Shown here: positions 56,160 through 64,000 of the stretch, one piece after another
How the letters are laid out: each line of letters begins with the position of its first letter
Position numbering within the stretch: the stretch's first letter is position 1
NCBI GenBank assembly: GCA_002794775.1
Contig: NBAY01000029.1
Coordinates: 310,001-374,000, forward strand
Direction of reading: 5' to 3'
From: Porodaedalea pini
Taxonomy: Eukaryota; Basidiomycota; Agaricomycetes; Hymenochaetales; Hymenochaetaceae
Length of the DNA stretch: 64,000 bases
Program-made: the position numbers and the translations under genes
The notes under the pieces: model-generated
What the model was told of the DNA's origin: nothing
The model's input: only the letters and a program-made list of their open reading frames with translations
Databases searched by the model: none

Positions 56160-56172
56160 TGGAGCCCACCGC
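56160..56172 (+). other. Primer-binding site of element A
   Basis: TGGAGCCCACCGC begins 3 nt after the LTR; TGG pairs with the CCA end of a tRNA, the usual minus-strand primer. The tRNA identity was not determined. Confidence 0.6.
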
Positions 56173-56184
56173 AAGGGGGACAAG

Positions 56185-58409
56185 GTGCCTCGCCTAAGTA
56201 TCAGGTCGACGTCTGAAGCTCCTCGGCGCTCTACGCGCATACAAGCAAAGGTTCAGGAAGAACCAAGCAACCCACCACCACCACCCAGAGGACGAGGCCG
56301 AGGAAGACCAAGAGGATGCCCACCAACCACAGCCACCTCTCGGATCTTACACATTCCCAGAGAAGCATCCTCGTCACCTTTTCACCGATCTGGAACCACC
56401 AACCCAGAAAACACACTTCAAGACACCGAGCAACAACAGCCACCCTCAGTAACCAAACCAGAACTCACTCAAGAACGAGGACGACCAGTTGAACCTAGAA
56501 GGATCCTACCTGATCTCATCGAAACACCGATATCACTTCGTATCCCAGGAAGCTTTGTAACCAGCAACAGGTCGCATTTCAGCATCACCAGTACTCCACT
56601 CAGTCGGCGGATACAAAAACCCAGGGGAACACCCGAAAGCGAGGAAAGGAACCCAGGCCTCGAAGGATACAGGAGTCCAACAAGGGAACAAAGTCGCTCC
56701 AGATCCGAAGAAGTGGTCAGGAGACTGGTATCACCAGGACCACGAGAATTGGCAACGCCATATCAAAACCAATCACTTGGATCGTTGTCACCCACAAGAC
56801 CAGGGTCACCACTTAATTGGGGCAGACAAGCCATCAGAAGACGGATCAACGAACCTCTGATTCAAACAGGAGGACCAATAGAAGTACCAACAGAACGAAA
56901 CTCCGAACCTGAGAATCCTACCCCTGACCAAGAAGAACAATCAACCCTGGAATCACCACAGAATCGGTCCAAAACATTGGAGGAAGAACTAGTCCCGCCA
57001 CTGCCGCCACCAACCCTAGAAGGATCGATACCTATTGTGATATCAAGGATCGCAGACCCATACCCAGAAACTTGCCCTTCGACTCCAGAACAGCCGAGAA
57101 GGACACCAACTCCACCCTCACGCGTACCCACACCGGCTCTGCCGACTTTCCATATCGTGGCACCACCAATAGTCAGAGCAGTCATGGCTAATTCTACCGC
57201 ACAAGGATCGAGCCAAGGACCTTCACAAGCCCCACCAACGGTACCACCAACGCAACCCATACCCATCGTAGCCAATCCTCTTCCAGACCTCGCCGAGTCC
57301 AGAAATCTCCTGATCACTGGACCAAATCCTCTGGTTCCAGGAGCAACAATGCCGAACAGACACGACAAGCGAGCACCAGCAATGAACGCCAATGCAGAAC
57401 CAGAAGGGATCCCACAATTCTTCGAAGAGGTTAACATCTTAGGATCGAATGCAGGAATCACTGATCTACAGAAAATCAATTGGGCACATTACTACGCACT
57501 GGTACGCAAGGAATTACTATGGTCGACTCTCCCACAGGCATGACAAAATGATTTCGCGTCATTCAAAACAGCCGCCCTAGGCTTCTATCCGGCGGCAATG
57601 ATAAGATACACTTATGGAGATCTAATCAATTTTGTCGCCGAGAATTCCAACAAGGTTCTGATGAGCACGGCTGCCCTGGGAGAATACCATCGAAGCTTTA
57701 TGTGTATTATGTCATATCTGGTTCAAGAAGGAGTCATTTCAGATCTAGATCAAAAGCGGTTCTATTGAGAAGGTCTAAACCGGCTCACCAATCAGCATCT
57801 CGAACAACAACTTCGGTTGGTTGACTTTCGACACCCAGCTGGCGTTCCTTGGGATATACCGGTACTATACAACGAACTCAACCGACTTATAGCAGGAGGA
57901 GTCCTAGTAACTGGCCCTGGGGCACAGCAAGGATACACAGTACCACAGTATGGAACATTCAGGATACCCGCAGCACCTCCATATTTTACTCAGCAACATG
58001 TCGCCACAGCATCTGGACCGTATGCACCGACCCCCATCAAACGAGAGGACTCAGAACTGAGCTTGCTCACACGCATGGTATCGGACTTACAAGTGGAAAT
58101 ACAGGATCTCCGGGGCGAAAGGAAGGAGGATTATCGAAGGTGAGACTATGAGGATCAGTACACTCGAGATCAGCTGTATGCCCATAACGAACCGTGGGAG
58201 TACCAGCGACCCGACAATTACGGACGGCCACGTGAAGAATACAGGGCACCACCGAGAGGCCCACCTCCAGTCAGAAATATGCAGGTAAGGAATACAGGAC
58301 CCCGAACGTGTGCAATGTGCCACAGCACCGCACACCTATTCAGGGACTGTACGATCAGGGACACGTTGCTGAACCGGCGACTATTGGCCTTGGATGTGCA
58401 AGGATTTGT
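56185..58409 (+). pseudogene. Gag-like polyprotein of element A with three TGA stops
   Basis: The frame begins MPRLSIRSTSEAPRRSTRIQ and is Pro/Arg/Ser-rich for 350 codons (GRGRGRPRGCPP), then turns into a capsid-like region: FFEEVNILGSNAGITDLQKI, NWAHYYALVRKELLW, FKTAALGFYPAAMIRYTYGD. TGA codons at 57541, 57766 and 58141 are all in this one frame. Sequence beyond each continues sensibly to a zinc knuckle, CAMCHSTAHLFRDC (C-x2-C-x4-H-x4-C), and on to 58409. All three stops can be explained by CGA to TGA (or TGG to TGA) and there is no frameshift. After 58410 the frame enters element B. Confidence 0.75.
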
Positions 58410-58840
58410 TGTGATGCTGTCAGCGACGGACTACGGGTACGCAAATGGTAGCCGGGTCGCGCGGAACTCAGTCAGAGAGGAGGGAGACAAGAGAGAGAGC
58501 GGTGAGCCAGGGGGAACTGACACAGCGCGGAGATAAGGAGCAGCTTCTGGACGTAGCCAGGTAGAATTGACCAGGTCGAAACTAGGGGATAAGTACAGGA
58601 GGACTACCTACTTATATACCCTTCAGCGGCTGCGCACGGACCAGGGAATTAACTACTACATAAGGATAGATGATAGAACGTCGTGGAACTTCATAGAATA
58701 ATGAAATCATAGGATCGGTCAGCGAGTAAGGATAGTGCGAGAAGGAGCGTAATGAATAATGAGTAAGCAGGAATAAGCGTGATTAGTGATGGATGGATAA
58801 GATATGATAAGATAAGATAATTTAAAAAGTGTCCATGACA
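58410..58840 (-). repeat. 3' LTR of element B (431 bp)
   Basis: On the minus strand it runs TGTCATGGACACTTTTTAAA to CTGACAGCATCACA. It contains a GATA-rich stretch (GATAAGATATGATAAGATAA, near 58798) and ACTTATATACCC. The right edge abuts the purine tract; the left edge is inferred from the TG..CA rule and from where the gag text of A stops. Confidence 0.62.
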
Positions 58841-58855
58841 TGACCCTCCCCTTCA
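58841..58855 (-). other. Polypurine tract of element B
   Basis: The minus strand reads AAGGGGAGGG directly before the LTR, the usual plus-strand primer. It overlaps the stop codon of the polyprotein at 58853-58855. Confidence 0.6.
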
Positions 58856-61285
58856 AGGCGAGCGTCCCAATCGCCCTTGTTCCCTACCCTGGAACTTACC
58901 GGCCCACCACTGTGCCACTCCTTTCTGTCTCTCAGGCTCCGTCATTTCAAACACGGGTCGGAACTTCAGCTGCGACATCTCTAGGGTGTTGAGGGCACGA
59001 GGAGCACTGGGAGTTGATTTATGAAATTCGTCAATGGCCTCTTGAGAGTTCGTCAAATTCTCAATTGGCTCCCAGGTGCGTTCTTCGTTCGGATACCCTT
59101 TCCAATGTACGAGGTATTTGAGCTTCCCTCGCACAAGTTTGGAGTCGACAACCTTTTCGACCTCATATTCCGGCACATCGTCAATGATTTCGGGCGGGGG
59201 TGGAAGATCCTGCTTTTGCGACGTATACTGCGGCTCGTGGTATGGGGAGAGGAGCACTTCATTGAAAACCGGATAGACTTTTTTCCATGTACGTGGAAGT
59301 TTAAGTCTATATGCTGACATGCCGATTTTCTTTTCGACAATGAAAGGCCCATAATGTTTATCTCCCAGCTTCTTCATAGGACGATCTGTCTTTAAGTGAG
59401 TTCCTTCGAGCATGACCTTTTCCCCAGGTTTATACTCGATGGATTCTCCCTTCGTCCTGTCATAGAAGCGCTTCATGGTTTCGGCCGCATGCTTTAATGC
59501 CGATTCAGTTTCCTCCCTGATCTTGGCCATCCGGTCGGCAAACTGCTTAGCGGACTCATTGGTCGATTCGCGTCTAGGATTCATGCCCTTATATGGGTGT
59601 CTCCCATGGTTGACAAAAAAGGGTGACGCTCCTGTCGACGTTTGTTCTTTGTCGTTGTACGCGAATTCCGCTAGCGCAAGCCATTCCGCCCAGTCCGACT
59701 GATGGTGGTTAACAAAGAGACGAAGGTACTGTTCAATCTCTTGGTTTATCCGTTCTGTCTGACCATCTGTCTGTGGGTGATATGCCGTTGACGGGTTTCC
59801 CTCGATGCCCAGTAACCGGTATAGTTCGTTCATGAATTTGGACTCGAACTGTGATCCTCTGTCATGAATAAACTTGCGCAGTATGCCGTGTAGCCTGAAG
59901 ACATGATCCCGGTAGAGCCTCGCCATTCCTTCCGACGTTATGCTCACTGAGGTAGGGATCACATGCACCTGTTTACTGAACCTGTCAACGAAGACACAGA
60001 TTGCGTTATGCCCATTGGACTCGGGTAGTTCGCCGATCAGGTCTGCTGTGACGATTTCCCAAGGACCTTTCGGGATCTCGTTTGGGTTCAGAGGATTGTG
60101 CGGTTTCGCTCTGTGTGCCTTCGTACGTTGGCACGCATCACATCCCTCGACATACATTCGAACATCTCGTTGGATTCCCGGCCACCAGTAGTTGCGTGTG
60201 ATCAACTCATGGGTCTTGTAGCATCCTGGGTGTCCTGCGAGCGTGCTGTCGTGATGGTTTCGAATGATGTCTTCTCGGAGTTTATGGTCTTTCGGCACGT
60301 AGATCCTGCCCTTCCACATCAACAACCCTTCTTCTTCCTCCCACTCTCGTTCCTTCCGCTCTAACACCTTCACAACTGCTCTGTCCCTGTTGTTTCGTAC
60401 CCTTTTAATTCGTTTAACGAAGTCTGCATCCAGCGCTTCTAGCAGTGTTTCGTTTACAAATAAGTCCGGCTTGAGCAAAACAATGTCGATATTGTCGTTC
60501 TCCCCCCTCTCATGATCCGCTCGTCTCAAGAGGAGGTCAGCCTTAGTCATCAGGGCACCTGGTTTATGGAACAGTTTGAAGTTGTAGTCCGCTAACTCCT
60601 GTAGCCATCTCGCTTGTCGGTGGTTAATCTTCTGGGGTTTTTGGAAATACTGGAGGTTGAGGTGATCCGACCAGATTTCGAAGGTTTGCGTTGCCCCTAG
60701 AAGATATTGTCGCCAGTCATCCAGTGCGCACATGATCGCGAACATCTCTTTGTCATAGATTTCGTAATTGCGCTCTGCTTGGCTAAGCACTTGCGATCGG
60801 TATGCGATTGGATGCCACTTTCCGTCAACGAATTGGGACAGAATGGCGCCGTTAGCGAAATGCGACGAATCAGCCTCCACCCGAAATTGACCATCATCAG
60901 TAGGCACTGTGAGTACAGGTTCTTCACAGAGCTTCTGTTTCAGACGTTCAAAGGCCTCCTGTTGCTCCACCTCCCACTTCCACTCTACATCTCCGGTCAA
61001 CACTGTCAAGGGCTTCGCATAGTGACTGAATGCTAGGATGAAGCGGCGGTAATAGTTGCAGAACCCAAGGAAAGACTGTAGTTCTTTCTTGTTCTTAGGC
61101 ACTGGCCAATCTTTTACACCCGCCACTTTGGTTGGATCCATGCGAATCTGTCCGTTGCCGAGGATATGCCCAAGATAGTTCACGGTCTCTTGAGCAAAGC
61201 TGCACTTTTCTGGCTTTAAGAACAACTTGTTTGCTCGCAACACTTCCAGGACTTGTCGGACGAGTTTGTCATGATGTTCGCGAGT
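58853..61285 (-). CDS. RNase H - integrase - chromodomain part of the element B polyprotein
   Basis: Begins after a TGA at 61286-61288 in the same frame as reverse transcriptase. Thumb/RNase H text: LFLKPEKCSFAQETVNYLGH, FRVEADSSHFANGAILSQF, then WSDHLNLQYFQ. The integrase zinc finger runs from HHDSTLAGHPGCYKTHELI to CDACQRTKAH. Catalytic D-D-E: D in TADLIGELP, D in FIHDRGSQFESKF, E in GQTERINQEIE. GPF motif is KHYGPFIVEKKIG. The chromodomain is EYEVEKVVDSKLVRGKLKYL then VHWKGYPNEERTWEP. RNase H residues differ from consensus in places (EADSS, ADLLLRR). Stop at 58853. Confidence 0.9.
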   Translation of the reverse strand, partial: TREHHDKLVRQVLEVLRANKLFLKPEKCSFAQETVNYLGHILGNGQIRMDPTKVAGVKDWPVPKNKKELQSFLGFCNYYRRFILAFSHYAKPLTVLTGDVEWKWEVEQQEAFERLKQKLCEEPVLTVPTDDGQFRVEADSSHFANGAILSQFVDGKWHPIAYRSQVLSQAERNYEIYDKEMFAIMCALDDWRQYLLGATQTFEIWSDHLNLQYFQKPQKINHRQARWLQELADYNFKLFHKPGALMTKADLLLRRADHERGENDNIDIVLLKPDLFVNETLLEALDADFVKRIKRVRNNRDRAVVKVLERKEREWEEEEGLLMWKGRIYVPKDHKLREDIIRNHHDSTLAGHPGCYKTHELITRNYWWPGIQRDVRMYVEGCDACQRTKAHRAKPHNPLNPNEIPKGPWEIVTADLIGELPESNGHNAICVFVDRFSKQVHVIPTSVSITSEGMARLYRDHVFRLHGILRKFIHDRGSQFESKFMNELYRLLGIEGNPSTAYHPQTDGQTERINQEIEQYLRLFVNHHQSDWAEWLALAEFAYNDKEQTSTGASPFFVNHGRHPYKGMNPRRESTNESAKQFADRMAKIREETESALKHAAETMKRFYDRTKGESIEYKPGEKVMLEGTHLKTDRPMKKLGDKHYGPFIVEKKIGMSAYRLKLPRTWKKVYPVFNEVLLSPYHEPQYTSQKQDLPPPPEIIDDVPEYEVEKVVDSKLVRGKLKYLVHWKGYPNEERTWEPIENLTNSQEAIDEFHKSTPSAPRALNTLEMSQLKFRPVFEMTEPERQKGVAQWWAGKFQGREQGRLGRSP

Positions 61286-62215
61286 TCATGCGAAGATCAG
61301 GATGTCGTCCATGTAGACTATGACGTGTCCATCATTGACGAGTTCTCGGAAGATCTCGTTCATGAATCCTTGGAAGGTTGCCGGTGAGTTTGTGAGACCG
61401 AAAAACATGACCGTTGGTTCGAATAGACCGCGGTTTGTCCTGAAGGCGGCTTTATGCTCGTCGCCCTCTCGAATCCGAATGTTATTGTAACCCCAATGTA
61501 TGTCAAGCTTCGTGAAGAATTTCGCCTGTTTCGTTTTGTCAATGAGCTCTTGGATTAGAGGTAACGGGTATTTGTTCTTAACCGTCATCTCGTTGAGCCG
61601 GCGATAGTCCTGTACGGGGCGAAGCTTGCCATCCTTCTTTTTTATGAAGAAGAAGGGGGATGCCATCTCAGATTGAGAGTTACAAATACGACCAGTTCTC
61701 AAGTTTTCGGTGAGGAATTCGTCCAGTGCCACCTGTTCGGATGGGCTGAGCGGGTAGATTTTACAGTCAGAGAGCTTTGATCCCGGCTTGAGTTCAATAG
61801 CATGATCCCAAGGGTGTCTCTCTGGTAACTGATCGAATTCCTGTTCACTGAAGACGTCCGCGAACTCTTTGACATAGTTTGGGACTTCCTCGAGCACCTG
61901 TTGTCTGACCTTCAGCGCTTTTCTCGGATCGGACTTAATGTACCTGTCCCAATCGAAGAGGAAGAGCTGATCGCCGTCTTCAAGTTCCACCAAATCAAGG
62001 TTTTCGTCGGGGTCTGCATCAATGTCCTCTAGACTATGGATATAGCCACATACATCGGGGCATCGATCAAATTCGATCGTTGATTTTTGCCAGTCGATGT
62101 TGGGATTGTGCAGCTTTAACCATTCATGTCCGATGAACACATCTGTTTTCCCTAGATCTGTGACCGCGAAGTGGATGCGCTCCGAATGATCTTTAATCGT
62201 CATGCGCATTTCCAC
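61286..62215 (-). CDS. Reverse transcriptase part of the element B polyprotein
   Basis: Contains SEMASPFFFIKKKDGKLRPV, QDYRRLNEMTVKNKYPLPLI, KFFTKLDIHWGYNNIRIREG, FRTNRGLFEPTVMFFGLTNS and the catalytic VIVYMDDILIFA. The TGA directly after LIFA (61286-61288) cuts it from RNase H. LDIHWGYNN has His where the family has Arg (CGT to CAT). The upstream end carries the flap FIGHEWLKLHNPNIDW. Same frame as the protease and RNase H parts. Confidence 0.9.
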   Translation of the reverse strand: MEMRMTIKDHSERIHFAVTDLGKTDVFIGHEWLKLHNPNIDWQKSTIEFDRCPDVCGYIHSLEDIDADPDENLDLVELEDGDQLFLFDWDRYIKSDPRKALKVRQQVLEEVPNYVKEFADVFSEQEFDQLPERHPWDHAIELKPGSKLSDCKIYPLSPSEQVALDEFLTENLRTGRICNSQSEMASPFFFIKKKDGKLRPVQDYRRLNEMTVKNKYPLPLIQELIDKTKQAKFFTKLDIHWGYNNIRIREGDEHKAAFRTNRGLFEPTVMFFGLTNSPATFQGFMNEIFRELVNDGHVIVYMDDILIFA

Positions 62216-62317
62216 AAACTCTGTGATCGAGCCGTCCTTGTTGAGCGTGCCATCAGCATTATAGACTCGGATTGGGATGGGTGTCTTTTTTGTCTGGATC
62301 TGATGCTTTTCGACGAA

Positions 62318-62821
62318 GGATCAGTTGATACATGAGCCAGTGCAGCCACTGTCCAGTAGGGCGTCTACCTTGAACTGGTTACCGGTGTCGGTCGTTTGAA
62401 GGAGAATCGGTACCATGAGCTGTTGCCCCCGAGACCCTCTTACGAACCGTTTCGGACCCCTCAGGTCCCTAACAGCTGCCACAGCATCTGGTTCTTCTAG
62501 CGCAATGATTTGACGCACCGTCTCTTCATTCGCTTCAGCATGCCTCTGCTGTTTCATCCACACTCGGAGAGTCGTTAAAGCACTTTCGAGTTTATCCTCT
62601 TTGAGACGCCGTACTACCCATGGGGCCGTAAAGGGGACAGGGCGATCTCTCCAGGACTTCCTCTCAGCTTGTTTCGACGAGTTTTCATTTTTCACGGATT
62701 TCGGTTCAGTTCCGGCCAAGGAAGAAATAGAATTAAAAGATTCGGAACAGGGTTTTACATGATTTTTTGACACAGGAGTAGGACGAGATGATGAGGCAGA
62801 CGTGTTGTTACATATAGGCAT
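62318..62821 (-). CDS. Aspartic protease part of the element B polyprotein
   Basis: Ends VDALLDSGCTGSCIN with TGA, where relatives have Arg; the frame then continues SFVEKHQIQTKKTPIPIRVY into reverse transcriptase. LDSGCTGS is the retropepsin active-site triad region (DSG). The upstream part is a charged linker (SKQAERKSWRDRPVPFTAPW). Between 62822 and 63100 the coding text moves to another frame, SVNTALTGIGSVSVFQTAIF, so a shift separates it from gag. Confidence 0.8.
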
Positions 62822-63103
62822 ATCTATACTACTAGCTACTGGTACAGGGACAGAAGGAATATTTTTGCGAGTGACATTGCTTTTTACATTTTTTTTGTTT
62901 TTTATCTAAATTATCTACAGAGTCCATAGAATTATCAAAAATGGCCGTTTGAAAAACCGAAACTGAACCTATCCCAGTCAGTGCCGTGTTCACTGCTGGG
63001 GTTCCGCAAAATCCAACTCCCGCTCAAAGAGCGCCTCCTCTTCTTCCTCCACAAAGTCTGACTCCTTGAGCATCGCGGTCTCGTCTGCCCAGACTTTTCT
63101 CTC

Positions 63104-64000
63104 TCAGGGTTCCATCCCCATCAACACAGCCCTTATCACCTTCTTCTGCATCGGGCAATTCCTCTGTAGATGTCCAGATTCCTTGCAGTAGTAGCAGAGT
63201 CCGGCTTTCCTCAGCTCTTCGAGTGAGACGTCCATCGGCTTCCCCATGCCTCCGTATGTGACTCTGGTGGCATCGCATCTTTCGGGGATTCTCGGTGTGA
63301 ACGTCTGGGTAGGTTTTGGTGGGAGCACCTGAGGTCTGGACGGGGCAGCGCGCATTTGTTCGATGGCCTTCATCTGACGTCTAGCGTTGTCGAATCGAAT
63401 GGCTTTTTCTTGCCAGCCTTTGTACGTGGTTGGGACCGTGTCACTCATTTCGATTCGGTATACGATCTCTCTATCCAAGGCTTTCGTCAGTTTGTGGATG
63501 AGGGTGTCGTCATTCTTTGCGTCATCATTGTATCCTGCCGCACGGCGATAGATGTCGAACTGCTGGAAGAATTGGTCGGCTGTGATGTCTCGGGTGTGCT
63601 TCCAGCTATCCAATTTTTGCATGGCGTTCATGCGTTCGTTCGGATCTCCGAACGCTTTCTCCAGCTGTTCGTTAAACTTCTGGCGACTGACGAGCGAAAA
63701 GATCAGATAGCCGTCCATCTTGATGCTTTCCAGGAAGTTCTGTGCCCAGAGTGCGGCCGAGCCTTCCGTCATGAACGACAACACAAAAAGGAAGTAGTCC
63801 TTGTCGTTCATGAAGTCCTCTGTGTTAGCTTCAACGTAAAGGGTGATGGCACGTTCGAACTTCTTGTAGTCTCGCCCGTTGAACGCCTCGGGTTTGGCGA
63901 TATGTCTTCCTCCACTGCGGCTTGTTGGTGGAGGGACAGGTGCGGCTGCGGCTGCTGGCGTGGGGGTTGCGAGTAATCCCAGGCCATGTAGCGCATTGAT
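63104..64000 (-). CDS. Gag part of element B (runs off the window)
   Basis: Capsid-like text in one frame: KPEAFNGRDYKKFERAITLY, FLFVLSFMTEGSAALWAQNF, FNEQLEKAFGDPNERMNAMQ, then a zinc knuckle CYYCKESGHLQRNC and MGMEP followed by TGA at 63104. A proline/glutamine-rich start (QPPRQQPQPHLSLHQQ in the neighbouring frame near 63900) indicates the N-terminus close to the window edge. Confidence 0.85.
   Translation of the reverse strand: MNALHGLGLLATPTPAAAAAPVPPPTSRSGGRHIAKPEAFNGRDYKKFERAITLYVEANTEDFMNDKDYFLFVLSFMTEGSAALWAQNFLESIKMDGYLIFSLVSRQKFNEQLEKAFGDPNERMNAMQKLDSWKHTRDITADQFFQQFDIYRRAAGYNDDAKNDDTLIHKLTKALDREIVYRIEMSDTVPTTYKGWQEKAIRFDNARRQMKAIEQMRAAPSRPQVLPPKPTQTFTPRIPERCDATRVTYGGMGKPMDVSLEELRKAGLCYYCKESGHLQRNCPMQKKVIRAVLMGMEP

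Larger units (their letters stand above)
55306..58409 (+). mobile_element. Gypsy-type LTR retrotransposon A, 5' part, interrupted by element B
   Basis: Consists of a 5' LTR, primer-binding site and a gag-like frame on the plus strand. At 58410 the LTR of element B starts inside the gag frame, just after the zinc knuckle. No pol or 3' LTR of A lies within the window; they may continue beyond 64000 on the far side of B. The same family left the solo LTR at 18.7-20.5 kb. Confidence 0.75.
58410..64000 (-). mobile_element. Ty3/Gypsy chromovirus B, inserted in element A
   Basis: Minus-strand retrotransposon with gag, protease, reverse transcriptase, RNase H, integrase and a chromodomain, in the order that defines Gypsy (integrase after RNase H). 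Its 3' LTR is 58410-58840. The 5' LTR lies outside the window. The polyprotein frame carries TGA stops and shifts around 62830-63100, so this copy is defective. The chromodomain targets integration to marked heterochromatin in related elements, fitting its landing in another transposon. Confidence 0.88.

Noticed and set aside
56231..57479. Long minus-strand open frames opposite gag of element A
   Set aside because: Antisense of a proline/serine-rich low-complexity coding region, which naturally lacks stops on the other strand.
1..64000. CRISPR array
   Set aside because: No regularly spaced identical repeats; the tandem arrays are microsatellites, LTR duplications or transposon ends, and the DNA is fungal.

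Overview
This window looks like nuclear DNA of an Agaricomycete (mushroom-forming basidiomycete). Genes are broken by many short introns of about 50-70 nt. The families are typical of that group: DUF6533 and DUF6534 membrane proteins, an aegerolysin, tyrosine-kinase-like kinases with an HGD catalytic loop, an aryl-alcohol-oxidase-like GMC enzyme, UstYa-like proteins, and Ty3/Gypsy chromoviruses with a chromodomain. There is no bacterial operon logic, no CRISPR array, and I saw no tRNA or rRNA gene. All splice sites and exon joins below were read by eye.

Layout. 0-2 kb: a partial gene and a secreted aspartic protease (-). 2.4-5.5 kb: a 2.8-kb CACTA-like inverted-repeat element with nested repeats, then a 320-bp MITE. 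5.8-7.7 kb: protein kinase 1 (-). 8.1-10.9 kb: a wrecked GMC oxidoreductase gene (+) with a 607-bp inverted-repeat element in its FAD-binding motif. 11.3-12.3 kb: a frameshifted methyltransferase whose intact paralogue lies at 36.6-37.6 kb. 12.6-16.6 kb: two tandem DUF6534 membrane-protein genes (-). 18.6-20.6 kb: a solo Gypsy LTR inserted in a coatomer-alpha fragment. 20.9-29.1 kb: an unknown gene, an aegerolysin (+), kinase 2 (-), a KH-like gene (+) and a DUF6533 gene (-). 31.6-37.6 kb: a 162-aa conserved-looking gene (+), a cytochrome P450 (-) and methyltransferase 2 (+). 38-45 kb: a relic field with a subtilase fragment, a damaged FAD monooxygenase (-), a P450 pseudogene (+) and a DUF6534 relic. 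45.5-48.4 kb: kinase 3 (-). 49.6-55.2 kb: a UstYa-like gene, a nonsense-bearing UstYa pseudogene, a But2-like pseudogene, a 0.86-kb palindrome and a small secreted protein, in AT-rich DNA that is almost free of CpG. 55.3-64 kb: Gypsy element A (+), interrupted in its gag by Gypsy element B (-), which runs off the window.

How it fits together. The oxidative and methylating genes (GMC, P450, FAD monooxygenase, methyltransferases, UstYa) resemble tailoring enzymes, but no backbone synthase is present and about half are pseudogenes. The strongest coherent signal is decay by C-to-T change at CpG. Blocks of 650 to 890 bp contain no CpG at all, and most of the clean in-frame stops in the transposons and the UstYa region are TGA in positions explained by CGA-to-TGA. 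That is what cytosine methylation of silenced DNA would leave. The 0.4-kb-arm palindrome inside the largest CpG-free block is the most unusual single structure, and a possible source of double-stranded RNA.
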